Shown piece after piece: positions 28,702-38,396 of a stretch of 64,000 bases of DNA. Source of the DNA: Pelomonas sp. Root405. GTDB taxonomy: Bacteria > Pseudomonadota > Gammaproteobacteria > Burkholderiales > Burkholderiaceae_C. Location: positions 644,827 through 708,826 of the forward strand of contig NZ_LMDU01000014.1 in NCBI RefSeq assembly GCF_001425165.1, written 5' to 3'. The translations under genes were made by a program, and so were the position numbers. Every line of letters begins with the position of its first letter. The first letter of the stretch is position 1. The notes beneath the pieces were generated by a model. It ran no database searches. It had not been told where the DNA came from and worked only from the letters and a program-made list of their open reading frames with translations.

Positions 28702-29445
28702 TCAGTGAGCTGCGGCCAGGCAGATCGCCGCGAAATCAGCCACCTTCAGCGAGGCGCCGCCGATCAGGCCGCCATCGATATCGGGCTGCGAGAACAACTC
28801 CGCCGCGTTGTCTGCCTTGACACTGCCGCCGTAGAGGATGCGCATGACGCCAGACCGATCAGTCGCCGCATGCAATTGAGCGCGAAGCACAGCGTGCACT
28901 GTCTGCGCTTCTGCGGGGGTGGCGGTCAGGCCTGTACCGATAGCCCAGACGGGTTCGTAGGCGACCACCATTTCCCCGCAGCAATGGCCCAGCGTGTGGA
29001 TGACCGCGGCCAGTTGACGCTTGACGACCGCCTCGGTCTGACCGGCCTCCCGCTCGGCGCGCGTTTCGCCGACGCAGACGATAGGCGTCACGCCATGGGC
29101 CAACGCAGCCTTGGCTTTGTCGGCGACGAGTTGGTCGCTCTCCGCGTGATAGGCGCGGCGCTCCGAATGACCCACGATGGCATAGCGGCAGCCCACATCG
29201 GCCAGCATCGCGCTCGACACCTCGCCGGTGTAGGCGCCCTGCTCGTGCGAGGAGCAATCCTGCGCGCCGTAGACGATGGCGTTGCCGGTCAGCGCAAGGG
29301 CCGTTTCCGCGATGTAGGGATACGGCACGCAGACGGCGACGTCGGCGTTCCAGGGACCGGCTTCCTTGAGGCCGGCCAGCAACTGAGCGTTGGCAGCGCG
29401 GCTGCCATGCATCTTCCAGTTGCCCACGACGAGTTTTTTTCTCAT
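28702..29445 (-). CDS. tpiA: Triosephosphate isomerase
   Basis: Glycolytic enzyme interconverting dihydroxyacetone phosphate and glyceraldehyde 3-phosphate. The 247-residue TIM barrel has all catalytic residues: N9 and K11 (VVGNWKMHG), H93 (IVGHSERR) and E164 in [11 protein letters not shown], followed by the phosphate loop [15 protein letters not shown] sits at the right distance before the ATG. It starts 10 bp after the quinone oxidoreductase gene. Confidence 0.97.
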   Translation of the reverse strand: MRKKLVVGNWKMHGSRAANAQLLAGLKEAGPWNADVAVCVPYPYIAETALALTGNAIVYGAQDCSSHEQGAYTGEVSSAMLADVGCRYAIVGHSERRAYHAESDQLVADKAKAALAHGVTPIVCVGETRAEREAGQTEAVVKRQLAAVIHTLGHCCGEMVVAYEPVWAIGTGLTATPAEAQTVHAVLRAQLHAATDRSGVMRILYGGSVKADNAAELFSQPDIDGGLIGGASLKVADFAAICLAAAH

Positions 29446-29455
29446 CTCAGCTCCA

Positions 29456-30442
29456 TCACCAGTTCAGCACAAGCTTGCCGATGTGCTGGTTAGATTCCAT
29501 CAGGGCATGCGCCTCGGCCGCCTGGGCCGCGGGCACTTCCCGGTAAACGACAGGCTTGATAAGCCCGGCCTCGATCAGCGGCCAGACCTTGTCGCGCAGC
29601 GAACGCGCCAGGCCAGCCTTGAACGCTGCTGAGCGGGGGCGCAGTGTCGAGCCAGTGATCGTCAAGCGCTTGCGCAGCACGAGGCCGGCATCGATTTCTG
29701 ACTTCACTCCACCTTGCACCGCGATCAGCGCCAGGCGCCCGTCTTCAGCCAGCGCTTGCACGCCGCGGCCGATGTAGTCACCAGCCACCATGTCGAGGAT
29801 CACGTCGACGCCGCGGCCGGCCGTGGCAGCCTTGGCCTCAGTCACGAAGTCCTGTTCGCGATAGTTGATTGCGACCTCGGCACCCAGCGCTTTGCAAGCT
29901 TCGACCTTGTCGGCACTGCCGACCGTCACCAGCACGCGAGCACCGAGCGCCTTGGCGATCTGGATGGCCGTCACGCCGATGCCGCTGGAGCCACCATGGA
30001 CGAGCAGCGTCTCGCCTGGCTGCAGCGCAGCGCGTTCGAAGACATTGGCCCACACGGTGAAGCAGGTCTCGGGGAGCGTTGCGGCCTGCGCCAGCGTCCA
30101 GCCCCTAGGCAGCGGCAGGCATTGGCCGATCGGCGCCGTGCACAGCTCTGCATAGCCGCCGCCGTTGACCAGCGCGCAAACTTTGTCGCCAACCTTGAAG
30201 CCATGGGAGGCCAGCGCCTGGGCATCGCCGGCCACGATCTCGCCCGCGACCTCCAGACCCGGCAGATCACTCGCTCCTGGCGGTGGCGGATAGGCACCCT
30301 TGCGCTGCAGCACGTCCGGGCGATTGATGCCCGAAGCTGCAACGCGGATCAGGCACTCACCCAGGCCCGCGACTGGATCCGGCCGTTCGGCCAGTTCCAG
30401 CACTTCGGGCCCGCCGGGGCGGGTGATCGCGATGGCCTTCAT
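29456..30442 (-). CDS. NAD(P)H quinone oxidoreductase, zinc-free MDR family (PIG3/zeta-crystallin type)
   Basis: 328-residue medium-chain dehydrogenase/reductase without zinc ligands. The N-terminal GroES-like domain contains [19 protein letters not shown], and the Rossmann motif [19 protein letters not shown] is central. This matches the PIG3-like quinone oxidoreductase subfamily, which reduces quinones one electron at a time with NADPH. The natural substrate is unknown. It sits 11 bp after pnp and 10 bp before tpiA. Confidence 0.87.
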   Translation of the reverse strand: MKAIAITRPGGPEVLELAERPDPVAGLGECLIRVAASGINRPDVLQRKGAYPPPPGASDLPGLEVAGEIVAGDAQALASHGFKVGDKVCALVNGGGYAELCTAPIGQCLPLPRGWTLAQAATLPETCFTVWANVFERAALQPGETLLVHGGSSGIGVTAIQIAKALGARVLVTVGSADKVEACKALGAEVAINYREQDFVTEAKAATAGRGVDVILDMVAGDYIGRGVQALAEDGRLALIAVQGGVKSEIDAGLVLRKRLTITGSTLRPRSAAFKAGLARSLRDKVWPLIEAGLIKPVVYREVPAAQAAEAHALMESNQHIGKLVLNW

Positions 30443-30453
30443 CGCTTCGGCGA

Positions 30454-32592
30454 CTACTCCGCGGCCGGAGCGTCGGCGACCGGAGCCACCGGAGCCGCTT
30501 CGCGATCAATCAGCGCCTTCATCGACAACTTGATGCGGCCCTTCTCGTCGGTCTCCAGCACCTTGACCTTGACCACTTGGCCTTCCTGCAGGAAGTCGGT
30601 GACCTTCTCGACGCGCTGATGGGCGATCTGGCTGATGTGCAGCAGACCGTCCTTGCCCGGCAGCAGGTTCACGAGTGCACCGAAGTCCAGGATCTTGACG
30701 ATCGGGCCTTCGTAGATCTTGCCAACTTCAACTTCGGCCGTGATTTCCTGGATCCGCTTCTTGGCCAGCTCGGCCTTGTCAGCGTCCGTCGAGGCGATGG
30801 TGATGGTGCCGTCTTCGCCGATGTCGATGGTCGTGCCGGTCTCTTCGGTCAGCGCGCGGATCGTCGAGCCGCCCTTGCCGATGACGTCACGGATCTTCTC
30901 CGGGTTGATCTTCATGGTGTACAGGCGCGGTGCAAACTGCGACACCTCGGTGTTGGCCGTGCCCATGGCTTCGGTCATCTTGCCGAGGATGTGCAGGCGC
31001 GCTTCCTTGGCTTGCGCCAGGGCGACCTGCATGATTTCCTTGGTGATGCCCTGGATCTTGATGTCCATCTGCAGGGCGGTGATGCCGGTCGTCGTGCCGG
31101 CCACCTTGAAGTCCATGTCGCCCAGATGATCTTCGTCACCCAGGATGTCGGTCAGCACGGCGAAGCGGTTAGCGTCCTTGATCAGGCCCATGGCGATGCC
31201 GGCCACGTGGGCCTTCATCGGCACGCCGGCGTCCATCAGCGCCAGGCAGCCGCCGCAGACCGAAGCCATCGACGAGGAGCCGTTGGACTCGGTGATTTCG
31301 GAGACGACGCGCAGCGAGTAGGGGAAGTCTTCCTTGCTCGGCAGCGCGGCGATCAGCGCGCGCTTGGCGAGGCGGCCGTGGCCGATTTCGCGGCGCTTCG
31401 GCGAACCCACGCGACCCGTCTCGCCCGTGGCGAAGGGGGGCATGTTGTAGTGCATCATGAAGCGGTCTTCGAACTCGCCGTCCAGTGCGTCGATGCGCTG
31501 GGCGTCGCGGTCCGTGCCCAGCGTGGCAACGACCAGCGCTTGCGTCTCGCCGCGCGTGAACAGCGCCGAGCCGTGGGTGCGCGGCAAGATGCCGTTACGG
31601 ATCTCGATGGGGCGCACGGTGCGGGTATCGCGGCCGTCGATGCGCGGCTCGCCGGCCAGGATCTGGCTGCGCACGATGCGGGCTTCGATCTCGAACAGCA
31701 GGCCTTCGACTTCGACCTTGTCGAACGCGACGCCTTCGTCCTTCAACGATGCGAAGACGCTGGACGTCACGCTGCGGCAGGCTTGCGTACGGGCTTGCTT
31801 GGAGCGGATCTGGTAGGCCTCGCGCAGGGGACCTTCGGCCAGGCCATTGACTTTGGCGATGAAGGCCTCGTCCTTGGCGGGCGCCGTCCACGTCCAGGCG
31901 GGTTTGCCGGCGTCGCGCACCAGATCATTGATCGCGGCAATGGCGACATTGCCTTGCTCGTGGCCGTAGACGATGGCAGCCAGCATGACCTCTTCCGACA
32001 GGCCGGAGGCTTCCGACTCGACCATCAGCACGGCGGCTTGCGTACCAGCGACGACCAGATCCATCTGGCTGTTGACCAGCTCGGATTTGCTGGGGTTCAG
32101 CACGTATTCGCCATTCACATAGCCCACGCGGGCGGCGCCGATGGGGCCGCTGAACGGGATGCCGGAAATGGCCAGCGCGGCGGACGAGCCAATCAGCGCG
32201 GCGATGTCAGCCTGCACTTCGGGGTTCAGGCTCACCACATGGACGACGACCTGGACCTCGTTGAAAAAGCCTTCAGGGAACAGCGGGCGGATCGGGCGGT
32301 CGATCAAGCGGCTGGTCAGCGTCTCGTGCTCGCTGGGGCGGCCTTCACGCTTGAAGAAGCTGCCGGGGATCTTGCCGGCGGCGTAGGTCTTCTCGAGGTA
32401 GTCGACGGTCAGCGGGAAGAAGTCCTGGCCGGCCTTGGCTTCGGTCTTGGCAACCACGGTGGCCAGCACGACGGTGCCTTCGATGTTGACGAGGACGGCG
32501 CCGCTGGACTGACGGGCGATTTCACCCGTTTCCAGCACGACGTTGTGACGGCCCCATTGGAAGGACTTCGTCACTTTGTTGAAAATGGACAT
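30454..32592 (-). CDS. pnp: Polyribonucleotide nucleotidyltransferase (PNPase)
   Basis: 3'-5' phosphorolytic exoribonuclease of the RNA degradosome, 712 residues. Two RNase PH-like halves are followed by a KH domain ([20 protein letters not shown]) and an S1 domain ([21 protein letters not shown]). Two in-frame ATGs exist. AGGAG directly abuts the first (32598) but is six bases from the second (32592), so 32592 is preferred. It is the second gene of the classical rpsO-pnp operon, with a 200-bp structured spacer between them. Confidence 0.97.
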   Translation of the reverse strand: MSIFNKVTKSFQWGRHNVVLETGEIARQSSGAVLVNIEGTVVLATVVAKTEAKAGQDFFPLTVDYLEKTYAAGKIPGSFFKREGRPSEHETLTSRLIDRPIRPLFPEGFFNEVQVVVHVVSLNPEVQADIAALIGSSAALAISGIPFSGPIGAARVGYVNGEYVLNPSKSELVNSQMDLVVAGTQAAVLMVESEASGLSEEVMLAAIVYGHEQGNVAIAAINDLVRDAGKPAWTWTAPAKDEAFIAKVNGLAEGPLREAYQIRSKQARTQACRSVTSSVFASLKDEGVAFDKVEVEGLLFEIEARIVRSQILAGEPRIDGRDTRTVRPIEIRNGILPRTHGSALFTRGETQALVVATLGTDRDAQRIDALDGEFEDRFMMHYNMPPFATGETGRVGSPKRREIGHGRLAKRALIAALPSKEDFPYSLRVVSEITESNGSSSMASVCGGCLALMDAGVPMKAHVAGIAMGLIKDANRFAVLTDILGDEDHLGDMDFKVAGTTTGITALQMDIKIQGITKEIMQVALAQAKEARLHILGKMTEAMGTANTEVSQFAPRLYTMKINPEKIRDVIGKGGSTIRALTEETGTTIDIGEDGTITIASTDADKAELAKKRIQEITAEVEVGKIYEGPIVKILDFGALVNLLPGKDGLLHISQIAHQRVEKVTDFLQEGQVVKVKVLETDEKGRIKLSMKALIDREAAPVAPVADAPAAE

Positions 32593-32745
32593 GCTCATCT
32601 CCTGGTTGTTGTGGGCGCGGGGGCACCCGGAGTCACCGGGAACGAGACTGGGTTTGGTCCAGATGCCATTCCAGGGCGGTTCAGCAAACCGTCTTGGAAT
32701 GACACATCCGACACCACTTCAGCTCGGTTCCGGCAGATGGACAAA

Positions 32746-32779
32746 GAGCCTGTACTGGGCTTGAGGACCAGACAGGCTC
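32746..32779 (-). terminator. Stem-loop between rpsO and pnp (terminator or RNase III target)
   Basis: GAGCCTGT (32746-32753) pairs with ACAGGCTC (32772-32779). Past a one-base bulge, CTGG/CCAG extends the stem to 12 bp. On the minus strand it is followed by CTTTGTCC, a weak U-run, 19 bp after the rpsO stop. E. coli has both an rpsO terminator and an RNase III hairpin in this spacer, and this element may serve either role. Confidence 0.65.
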
Positions 32780-32797
32780 CGTGTCGGATTTGGCAAA

Positions 32798-33067
32798 TTA
32801 CTTGCGCAGGCCCAGCTTGGCGATCAGCGCGGTGTAACGGCTGGAGTCGATGCGCTTGAGGTAGGACAACAGGCTCTTGCGCGTGTTGACCATCTTCAGC
32901 AGGCCGCGACGGCCGTGATGGTCCTTGGCGTGCAGCTTGAAGTGGGGGGTCAGCTCGTTGATGCGAGCTGTCAGCAGAGCCACTTGGACTTCCGGCGAAC
33001 CGGTGTCATTGGCGCTGCGGCCATTGGCCTTGACGATTTCGGCCTTGTTCAGATCGGCGACGGACAT
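32798..33067 (-). CDS. rpsO: 30S ribosomal protein S15
   Basis: 89-residue S15, which binds 16S rRNA early in assembly. The family core is intact: [25 protein letters not shown], given here in part as [17 protein letters not shown], then [20 protein letters not shown] and the C-terminal [13 protein letters not shown]. In E. coli S15 represses its own mRNA through a leader pseudoknot; whether the ~150-base leader here does so is not known. Confidence 0.97.
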   Translation of the reverse strand: MSVADLNKAEIVKANGRSANDTGSPEVQVALLTARINELTPHFKLHAKDHHGRRGLLKMVNTRKSLLSYLKRIDSSRYTALIAKLGLRK

Positions 33068-33226
33068 GTTCGTTCCTGGTGTTTCGGAAGTCCGGCCGGG
33101 CGGGCGCTTCAGCGCTGCCGCAGACGGTTTCCATGAGGTTGACTTGCGGACACGGGGGAAACCGCCCCGAGCCGTGCTAACTGTTCAGCCACCCAACGCA
33201 AAACGCCAGGCGCGCAAAACCGGCGG

Positions 33227-33254
33227 ATTCTAGCCCAAAGCGGTGGAGCGCCAA
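33227..33254 (-). promoter_or_regulatory. rpsO: Sigma-70-type promoter of rpsO-pnp
   Basis: On the minus strand, TTGGCG (33254-33249) and TAGAAT (33232-33227) are 16 bp apart. The expected start point near 33220 leaves a leader of roughly 150 bases before the rpsO ATG. Confidence 0.6.
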
Positions 33255-33366
33255 AGCCGCAGCCTATCGAGCGCGCAGACATGCGGCCGACGTCGACGGG
33301 TTTCAAGAGCTGAGAGCGCCCTGCCCAGCACTTGCGTGGCATCTTGGCGCCACGGCCAAAACCGCT

Positions 33367-33394
33367 CTTGAAGGGCAGTTGCGCCGCCCAATCT
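33367..33394 (+). promoter_or_regulatory. Sigma-32 (RpoH) type heat-shock promoter of hsp20
   Basis: CTTGAAG (33367-33373) and CCCAATCT (33387-33394) are 13 bp apart. They match the RpoH consensus CTTGAAA / CCCCATnT at 6/7 and 7/8 positions. The start point would lie near 33401, giving a ~55-base leader with the hairpin ATCGGG/CCCGAT. Confidence 0.7.
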
Positions 33395-33455
33395 CTCGGT
33401 CATCGGGTGCTGCTCCCGATCCGTGCAGCAGCGTTCACCGCCACAGGAGTTCCCC

Positions 33456-33851
33456 ATGTTCTATCTCACCCATCCCCGTCACGTCGCCCGCGTCCTGCGC
33501 CAGTTTGACGTCGATGCGGACGCTGCCCGCACGCCGGCTCTGGACGTCAGCGAAGACGACAAGGGTTATCAGGTCACCGTCGACATGCCCGGCGTTGCCA
33601 AGGAAGCCGTCAAGGTCCGCGTCGACGGTCGGCAAGTACACATCGAGACGGCCACCGAGCAGACCGCGGCGCCCACCGATGGTTCACGCCTGCTCTACCG
33701 CGAGCGTCGCGCCACCCGCTATGCCCGCAGTTTCTCTCTGCCTGCCGAGATCGACCAGGGGCAGTCCGTGGCCGGCTTCAAGAACGGTGTGCTGACGCTG
33801 ACTCTGGTGAAGCGCGTTGCCGAAAACGGTGGCCAGTTGACCGTCAACTAA
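33456..33851 (+). CDS. Hsp20/alpha-crystallin family small heat-shock protein
   Basis: 131-residue ATP-independent chaperone. The alpha-crystallin domain spans residues ~28-115, with [19 protein letters not shown] and the conserved A-x-x-x-G-V-L near [29 protein letters not shown] stretch is typical of bacterial class A. The usual C-terminal IXI motif is not evident (tail GGQLTVN), so oligomer assembly may differ. AGGAG (33444-33448) precedes the ATG. It overlaps convergent tsaD by 4 bp. Confidence 0.92.
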   Translation: MFYLTHPRHVARVLRQFDVDADAARTPALDVSEDDKGYQVTVDMPGVAKEAVKVRVDGRQVHIETATEQTAAPTDGSRLLYRERRATRYARSFSLPAEIDQGQSVAGFKNGVLTLTLVKRVAENGGQLTVN

Positions 33852-34891
33852 GCGGCACCGAGTTCCCAGCGCGGGCGGACTTCAAAGCCGCCGTCATGCC
33901 TGGGGCTGGCCATGCCGCGCTGCACCCGCAGCGCGGCGGCCATGGCAATCATGGCGCCGTTGTCGGTGCACAGCGACAGCTCGGGGTAGTGCACGCGCAC
34001 ACCCCGTTTTGCGCAGACAGCATTCAACTGCTCGCGCAGCTTCGTATTGGCGCCCACGCCACCCGCAACGACGAGGCGCTTCAGGCCGGTCATCTTCAGC
34101 GCCAGCAGGGACTTCTTTACCAGCACCTCGACGATGGCCTCCTGCGTTGCCGCAGCGAGGTCGGCTTTCGTTTGGTCGCAGGGAGAGTCACCGATCTTCT
34201 TCACCTGGGTCAGCACGGCCGTCTTCAGGCCGGCGAAGCTGAAATCGGGCTTGCCGCTGTGCAGCAGCGGACGGGGCAGCGCGAACGACGCGGCATTGCC
34301 GAACTCGGCCATGCGCGCCAGATGCGGGCCGCCTGGGTAAGGCAGGCCAAGCAACTTGGCGCTCTTGTCGAACGCCTCGCCGGCCGCGTCATCGATGGTC
34401 TCGCCGAGCATCTCGTAGTTGCCTACGCCGTCCACCCGCATCAACTGCGTGTGACCGCCACTGACCAGCAGGGCTACGAAGGGGAACTCCGGCGGATCGA
34501 CCGATAGAAAGGGCGACAACAGATGCCCTTCGAGGTGATGAATGGGCAGCGCCGGCACGTCCAGCGCCGTGGCCAGCGACACGGCCACGCCGGCGCCGAC
34601 GAGCAGCGCGCCGGCAAGACCAGGGCCTTGCGTATAGGCAACTAAGTTCACGTCCTGCAGCGCCAACCCGGCCTGCGACAAAACTTCGCGCGTCAAAGGG
34701 AGTACGCGGCGGACATGGTCGCGTGAGGCCAGCTCGGGCACGACGCCGCCATAGGCCTGGTGCATCGTGATCTGGCTGTGCAGCGCCTGTGCCACCAAGC
34801 GCGGCGGCGCATTGCCGCTCACCTCGACAAGCGCAACCCCGGTCTCGTCGCAGGACGACTCGAACCCGAGGATGCGCCGGACTGAACTCAC
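33848..34891 (-). CDS. tsaD: tRNA threonylcarbamoyltransferase TsaD
   Basis: Transfers the threonylcarbamoyl group to A37 of ANN-decoding tRNAs (t6A), with TsaB and TsaE. The 347-residue ASKHA-fold protein has the metal-binding HLEGH motif, the N-terminal [15 protein letters not shown] and [13 protein letters not shown]. No ATG lies near the conserved N-terminus. GTG 34891, preceded by AAGGAAG and overlapping the fdx stop (GTGA), is the best start. Coupling to fdx at the end of the isc operon is notable. Confidence 0.94.
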   Translation of the reverse strand: MSSVRRILGFESSCDETGVALVEVSGNAPPRLVAQALHSQITMHQAYGGVVPELASRDHVRRVLPLTREVLSQAGLALQDVNLVAYTQGPGLAGALLVGAGVAVSLATALDVPALPIHHLEGHLLSPFLSVDPPEFPFVALLVSGGHTQLMRVDGVGNYEMLGETIDDAAGEAFDKSAKLLGLPYPGGPHLARMAEFGNAASFALPRPLLHSGKPDFSFAGLKTAVLTQVKKIGDSPCDQTKADLAAATQEAIVEVLVKKSLLALKMTGLKRLVVAGGVGANTKLREQLNAVCAKRGVRVHYPELSLCTDNGAMIAMAAALRVQRGMASPRHDGGFEVRPRWELGAA

Positions 34892-35226
34892 TTGCCTTCC
34901 TTGGCATGGTTGATCGAGTACTTCGGGATCTCGACCGTCACGTCCTGCTGCCTCAACAGTGCCTGGCAAGACAGGCGCGAGTCGGGCTCTAGCCCCCAGG
35001 CCCGGTCCAGCATGTCCTCTTCGTCTTCTTCCATCTCGCTGAGCGAACGGCCGCCCTCGCGCACGATGACATGGCAGGTCGTGCAGGCGCAGACCTGGTC
35101 GCAGGCGTGCTCGATGTGGATGTCGTTCGCCAGCAGCGCTTCGCAGATCGACGTGCCGGGTGCGGCCGTGACGCTGGCGCCATCCGGGCAGTACTCGGCG
35201 TGCGGGAGGATCTTGATAACGGGCAT
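34888..35226 (-). CDS. fdx: ISC-type 2Fe-2S ferredoxin
   Basis: Adrenodoxin-like ferredoxin (112 residues) that supplies electrons for cluster assembly on IscU. Ligand pattern: C-x5-C-x2-C in [16 protein letters not shown] and the fourth Cys in RLSCQALL. The acidic stretch [14 protein letters not shown] is typical of the ISC form. It is the last isc gene; no iscX follows. AAGAG lies before the ATG. Confidence 0.96.
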   Translation of the reverse strand: MPVIKILPHAEYCPDGASVTAAPGTSICEALLANDIHIEHACDQVCACTTCHVIVREGGRSLSEMEEDEEDMLDRAWGLEPDSRLSCQALLRQQDVTVEIPKYSINHAKEGK

Positions 35227-35235
35227 GTTGTTCTC

Positions 35236-37080
35236 TTAGAGGGCCGAGACGTTGCGGCCGGTCAGTGCACGGGCGATGGAGCGGTTCATGCGCTCGGCAG
35301 CAAAGCCTTCGGTCGCTTCGGCCAGCGCCTTGACGGCGTCGTCGATGGCATCGGCGTCGCCGTCCATCTCAGCCAGCTGCACCAGGCGGACCTCGAGCGC
35401 CTCGCGCTCGGACGCGGGCAGCAGATCGCCATCGGCGGCCAGCGCGCTGCGCGTCGCTAGAACCATTCGCTCCGCCTCGACTTTGGCCTCACGCAGTTTG
35501 CGCGCCGCCATGTCGCCCTCGGCGCTCGTGAATCCGTCTTTCAGCATGTTGGCAATCTCGTCGTCGCCGAGACCGTAGCTTGGCTTCACGGTGATGGCCG
35601 TCTGCACGCCCGAGGTCAGTTCCTCGGCAGAGACGTTCAGCAGGCCATCGGCGTCGACCTGGAAGCTCACGCGGATACGCGCGGCGCCCGCCACCATCGG
35701 TGGAATGCCGCGCAGCTCGAAGCGCGCCAGTGAGCGGCAGTCGCTGACCAACTCACGTTCGCCCTGCACCACATGGATCGCCATGGCCGTCTGGCCATCC
35801 TTGAAGGTCGTGAAGTCCTGGGCCTTGGCGACGGGGATGGTGGAGTTACGATCGATGACGCGCTCGACCAGGCCACCCATGATTTCCAGCCCCAGCGACA
35901 GCGGGATCACGTCGAGCAGCAAGATCTCACCGTCGGCTGCGTTGCCGGCCAACTGGTTGGCCTGGATGGCAGCGCCCAGCGCCACGACCTCGTCGGGGTT
36001 GAGGTTGGTCAGCACCTCGCGGCCCAACAACTCTCCAACGGCGCGGCGCACGATGGGCATGCGGGTCGAGCCCCCGACCATGACGGCGCCCGCCACGTCG
36101 GCCGCCTTGACCTTGGCGTCGCGCAACACCCGCTTCACGGCGGACAGCGTCCTGGAGACCAGCGGCTGGGCCAGTTGCTCGAACTGCTCCCGGGTGACCG
36201 TCACGCGCAGCTCGCCGGTGTCCAGTGCGGCGACGAGTTCGGTCGAGTCGGCGTCGGACAGCGCCTCCTTGGCCGCGCGCGCTGCGACCAGCACGGCGCG
36301 CTTGTCGTGCGCTGATTCGACGGCACGGCTGGCAAGCGCCCAATCAGCGAGCGCACGGTCGAAGTCATCGCCGCCCAGGGCCGCGTCGCCACCGGTGGCA
36401 ACCACCTCGAAGACGCCATGCGTCAGGCGCAGCAGCGAGATGTCGAAGGTACCCCCGCCCAGGTCGTAGACGGCGTAGAGGCCTTCGCTGGCGTTGTCCA
36501 GACCGTAGGCAATGGCCGCGGCGGTGGGCTCGTTGATGAGCCGCAGCACCTTGAGGCCGGCCAGCTCGGCGGCGTCCTTGGTCGCCTGGCGCTGGGCATC
36601 GTCGAAGTAGGCCGGCACCGTGATGACGGCGCCGAACAGGTCGTCCGCAAAGCTGTCTTCGGCACGGAAACGCAAGGTCGCCAGGATCTCGGCGGACACC
36701 TCGACAGGGCTCTTCACGCCGTCGCGCGTGGCAATGGCCAGCATGCCGGGGCGGTCTTCGAAGTGGTAGGGCAGCTGCTCGCGGTCGGCCACGTCGGCCA
36801 GGCCGCGGCCCATGAAGCGCTTGACCGACACGATGGTGTTTTCGGGATCCTCCGCCTGCGCGGCAAGCGCATCGGCGCCGATCTGGCGGCGGCCTTCGGG
36901 CAGGTAGCGCACGGCGGACGGCAGGATGACGCCACCCTGCTCATCGGGCAGGCATTCCGCCACGCCGTGGCGCACCGCGGCGACGAGGGAATGCGTCGTG
37001 CCGAGGTCGATGCCGACGGCGATGCGGCGCTGATGCGGGTCGGGCGAGGCGCCCGGTTCGGAGATCTGGAGAAGGGCCAT
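35236..37080 (-). CDS. hscA: Fe-S assembly chaperone HscA (Hsp70 family)
   Basis: Specialised Hsp70 of 614 residues that, with HscB, releases the cluster from IscU. The ATPase domain starts [18 protein letters not shown], with the second phosphate loop [13 protein letters not shown], and the substrate domain covers residues ~385-530. The long N-terminal lead and the short C-terminal lid distinguish it from DnaK. It lies 5 bp after hscB and 9 bp before fdx. Confidence 0.96.
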   Translation of the reverse strand: MALLQISEPGASPDPHQRRIAVGIDLGTTHSLVAAVRHGVAECLPDEQGGVILPSAVRYLPEGRRQIGADALAAQAEDPENTIVSVKRFMGRGLADVADREQLPYHFEDRPGMLAIATRDGVKSPVEVSAEILATLRFRAEDSFADDLFGAVITVPAYFDDAQRQATKDAAELAGLKVLRLINEPTAAAIAYGLDNASEGLYAVYDLGGGTFDISLLRLTHGVFEVVATGGDAALGGDDFDRALADWALASRAVESAHDKRAVLVAARAAKEALSDADSTELVAALDTGELRVTVTREQFEQLAQPLVSRTLSAVKRVLRDAKVKAADVAGAVMVGGSTRMPIVRRAVGELLGREVLTNLNPDEVVALGAAIQANQLAGNAADGEILLLDVIPLSLGLEIMGGLVERVIDRNSTIPVAKAQDFTTFKDGQTAMAIHVVQGERELVSDCRSLARFELRGIPPMVAGAARIRVSFQVDADGLLNVSAEELTSGVQTAITVKPSYGLGDDEIANMLKDGFTSAEGDMAARKLREAKVEAERMVLATRSALAADGDLLPASEREALEVRLVQLAEMDGDADAIDDAVKALAEATEGFAAERMNRSIARALTGRNVSAL

Positions 37081-37085
37081 GGTGT

Positions 37086-37604
37086 TCAGGCATCCAGCGC
37101 GGCGAGGCGCTGGTCAATATCGGCACGGAAGCGCTGGATGAACATAAGAGCGCGGACCTGCGATGCAGCGGCCGGCGCGTCGTTCGCGTCGTCGAGCAGC
37201 CGTTGGACGTCGGCGAGCGCGACCGTCTCCGCCCGGGCTGCATCGTCGTCGAGTGCGGTGAGTGCGGCTTCGCCATCCGCCTCGTCAAGCGCCTCGCGCC
37301 ATTCCATCTGCTGGATCAGAAAGGCTGCAGGCATTTGCGTGTTGTTCTCGGCCTGGACGAGCGCGCCGCGTAACTCGCACAGGTAAGCCGCGCGCTTGAG
37401 CGGGTCGCGCAGGCGCTGGTAGGCCTCGTTGACGCGCATGGCCCATTGCATGGCCAGGCGCTGGGCAGCAGCGCCTTCCGATGCGAAACGGTCGGGATGG
37501 ACCTCCGCCTGCAGCGACTTCCAGCACGCATCGATGTCAGCACGCACCTGGGCCTGCTGTTCTGGCAGGCCGAAGAGCTGGAAGTCGTTGTCGGTCAGGC
37601 GCAT
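37086..37604 (-). CDS. hscB: Fe-S assembly co-chaperone HscB (J-domain)
   Basis: 172-residue DnaJ-type co-chaperone of HscA. The N-terminal J-domain has the essential HPD in [10 protein letters not shown] (residues ~36-40), and the C-terminal three-helix bundle binds IscU. No clear ribosome-binding site precedes the ATG. The bases just upstream are the U-run of a terminator-like hairpin, so expression may be set at this junction. Confidence 0.94.
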   Translation of the reverse strand: MRLTDNDFQLFGLPEQQAQVRADIDACWKSLQAEVHPDRFASEGAAAQRLAMQWAMRVNEAYQRLRDPLKRAAYLCELRGALVQAENNTQMPAAFLIQQMEWREALDEADGEAALTALDDDAARAETVALADVQRLLDDANDAPAAASQVRALMFIQRFRADIDQRLAALDA

Positions 37605-37611
37605 GGCAGGT

Positions 37612-37644
37612 GGAAAAGCAAAAGGCGCGGTTCACACCGCGCCT
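37612..37644 (-). terminator. Intrinsic terminator-like hairpin between iscA and hscB
   Basis: AGGCGCGGT (37623-37631) and ACCGCGCCT (37636-37644) make a perfect 9-bp GC-rich stem with a 4-base loop. On the minus strand it is followed by TTTGCTTTT, and the whole lies in the 59-bp gap just before the hscB ATG. It looks like an intrinsic terminator inside the operon, suited to lower hscBA-fdx relative to iscRSUA. Confidence 0.72.
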
Positions 37645-37663
37645 GTCGTTGGGTCAGCGAATC

Positions 37664-37987
37664 TCAGACACGGAAGGACTCGCCGCAGCCGCACTTGTCC
37701 TTCTCGCGCGGGTTGCGGAACTTGAAGCCTTCGTTGAGGCCCTCGCGGACAAAGTCGAGCTCGGTGCCATCGAGGTAGGGCAGGCTCTTCGGGTCGATGA
37801 GGATCTTGACCTCATGGCCTTCGAAGATCACGTCCTCGGGCGCGACCTCGTCGGCGTACTCCAGCTTGTAGGCGAGGCCCGAGCAGCCGGTCGTCTTGAC
37901 GCCCAGGCGCAGGCCCACGCCCTTGCCTCGCTTGGCGATGTAGCGTTTGACGTGGCGGGCAGCCGCCTCGGTCAGGGTCACCGACAT
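37664..37987 (-). CDS. iscA: A-type Fe-S carrier IscA
   Basis: 107-residue A-type carrier that passes clusters to target proteins. The three conserved cysteines are present: [15 protein letters not shown] and CGCGESF near the C-terminus. It is separated from iscU by a single base, so translation is coupled. Confidence 0.95.
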   Translation of the reverse strand: MSVTLTEAAARHVKRYIAKRGKGVGLRLGVKTTGCSGLAYKLEYADEVAPEDVIFEGHEVKILIDPKSLPYLDGTELDFVREGLNEGFKFRNPREKDKCGCGESFRV

Positions 37988-37988
37988 A

Positions 37989-38375
37989 TCAGCTGGAGTG
38001 CTTGGCGCGGTAGTCGTCCACCGCGGCCTTGATCGCGTCCTCGGCCAGGATGGAGCAGTGGATCTTGACCGGCGGCAGCGCCAGCTCTTCGGCGATCTGG
38101 GTGTTCTTGATCGTCAGCGCCTGGTCCAGCGTCTTGCCCTTGACCCATTCGGTCACGAGAGAGCTGGATGCGATGGCGGAGCCGCAGCCATAGGTCTTGA
38201 ACTTGGCGTCCTCGATCAAACCGGTTGCCGGGTTGACCTTGATCTGCAGCTTCATCACGTCGCCGCAGGCCGGCGCGCCGACCATGCCGGTGCCGACGTC
38301 GTCATCGCCGTTGTCGAACTTGCCGACGTTGCGGGGGTTCTCGTAGTGGTCAACGACCTTTTCGCTGTATGCCAT
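37989..38375 (-). CDS. iscU: Fe-S cluster assembly scaffold IscU
   Basis: Scaffold on which 2Fe-2S clusters are built (128 residues, as in E. coli). Ligands are in [23 protein letters not shown] and the HscA-binding [17 protein letters not shown] 38375 was taken instead of an upstream in-frame ATG because AGGAG is six bases before it and it gives [18 protein letters not shown]. Confidence 0.97.
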   Translation of the reverse strand: MAYSEKVVDHYENPRNVGKFDNGDDDVGTGMVGAPACGDVMKLQIKVNPATGLIEDAKFKTYGCGSAIASSSLVTEWVKGKTLDQALTIKNTQIAEELALPPVKIHCSILAEDAIKAAVDDYRAKHSS

Positions 38376-38396
38376 GGTGTTCTCCTGAATCAACGA

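Larger units (their letters stand above)
33068..33455. other. 388-bp intergenic region between divergent rpsO and hsp20
   Basis: No gene is seen here. The left part is the rpsO leader and promoter (minus strand). The right part holds the heat-shock promoter and leader of the Hsp20 gene. The middle (about 33255-33360) shows no convincing reading frame or RNA gene. Confidence 0.6.

Noticed and set aside
30577-32859. A 760-codon plus-strand frame opposite pnp
   Set aside because: It is the antisense shadow of pnp, with Asp/Val/Gly/His/Leu bias and no motif.
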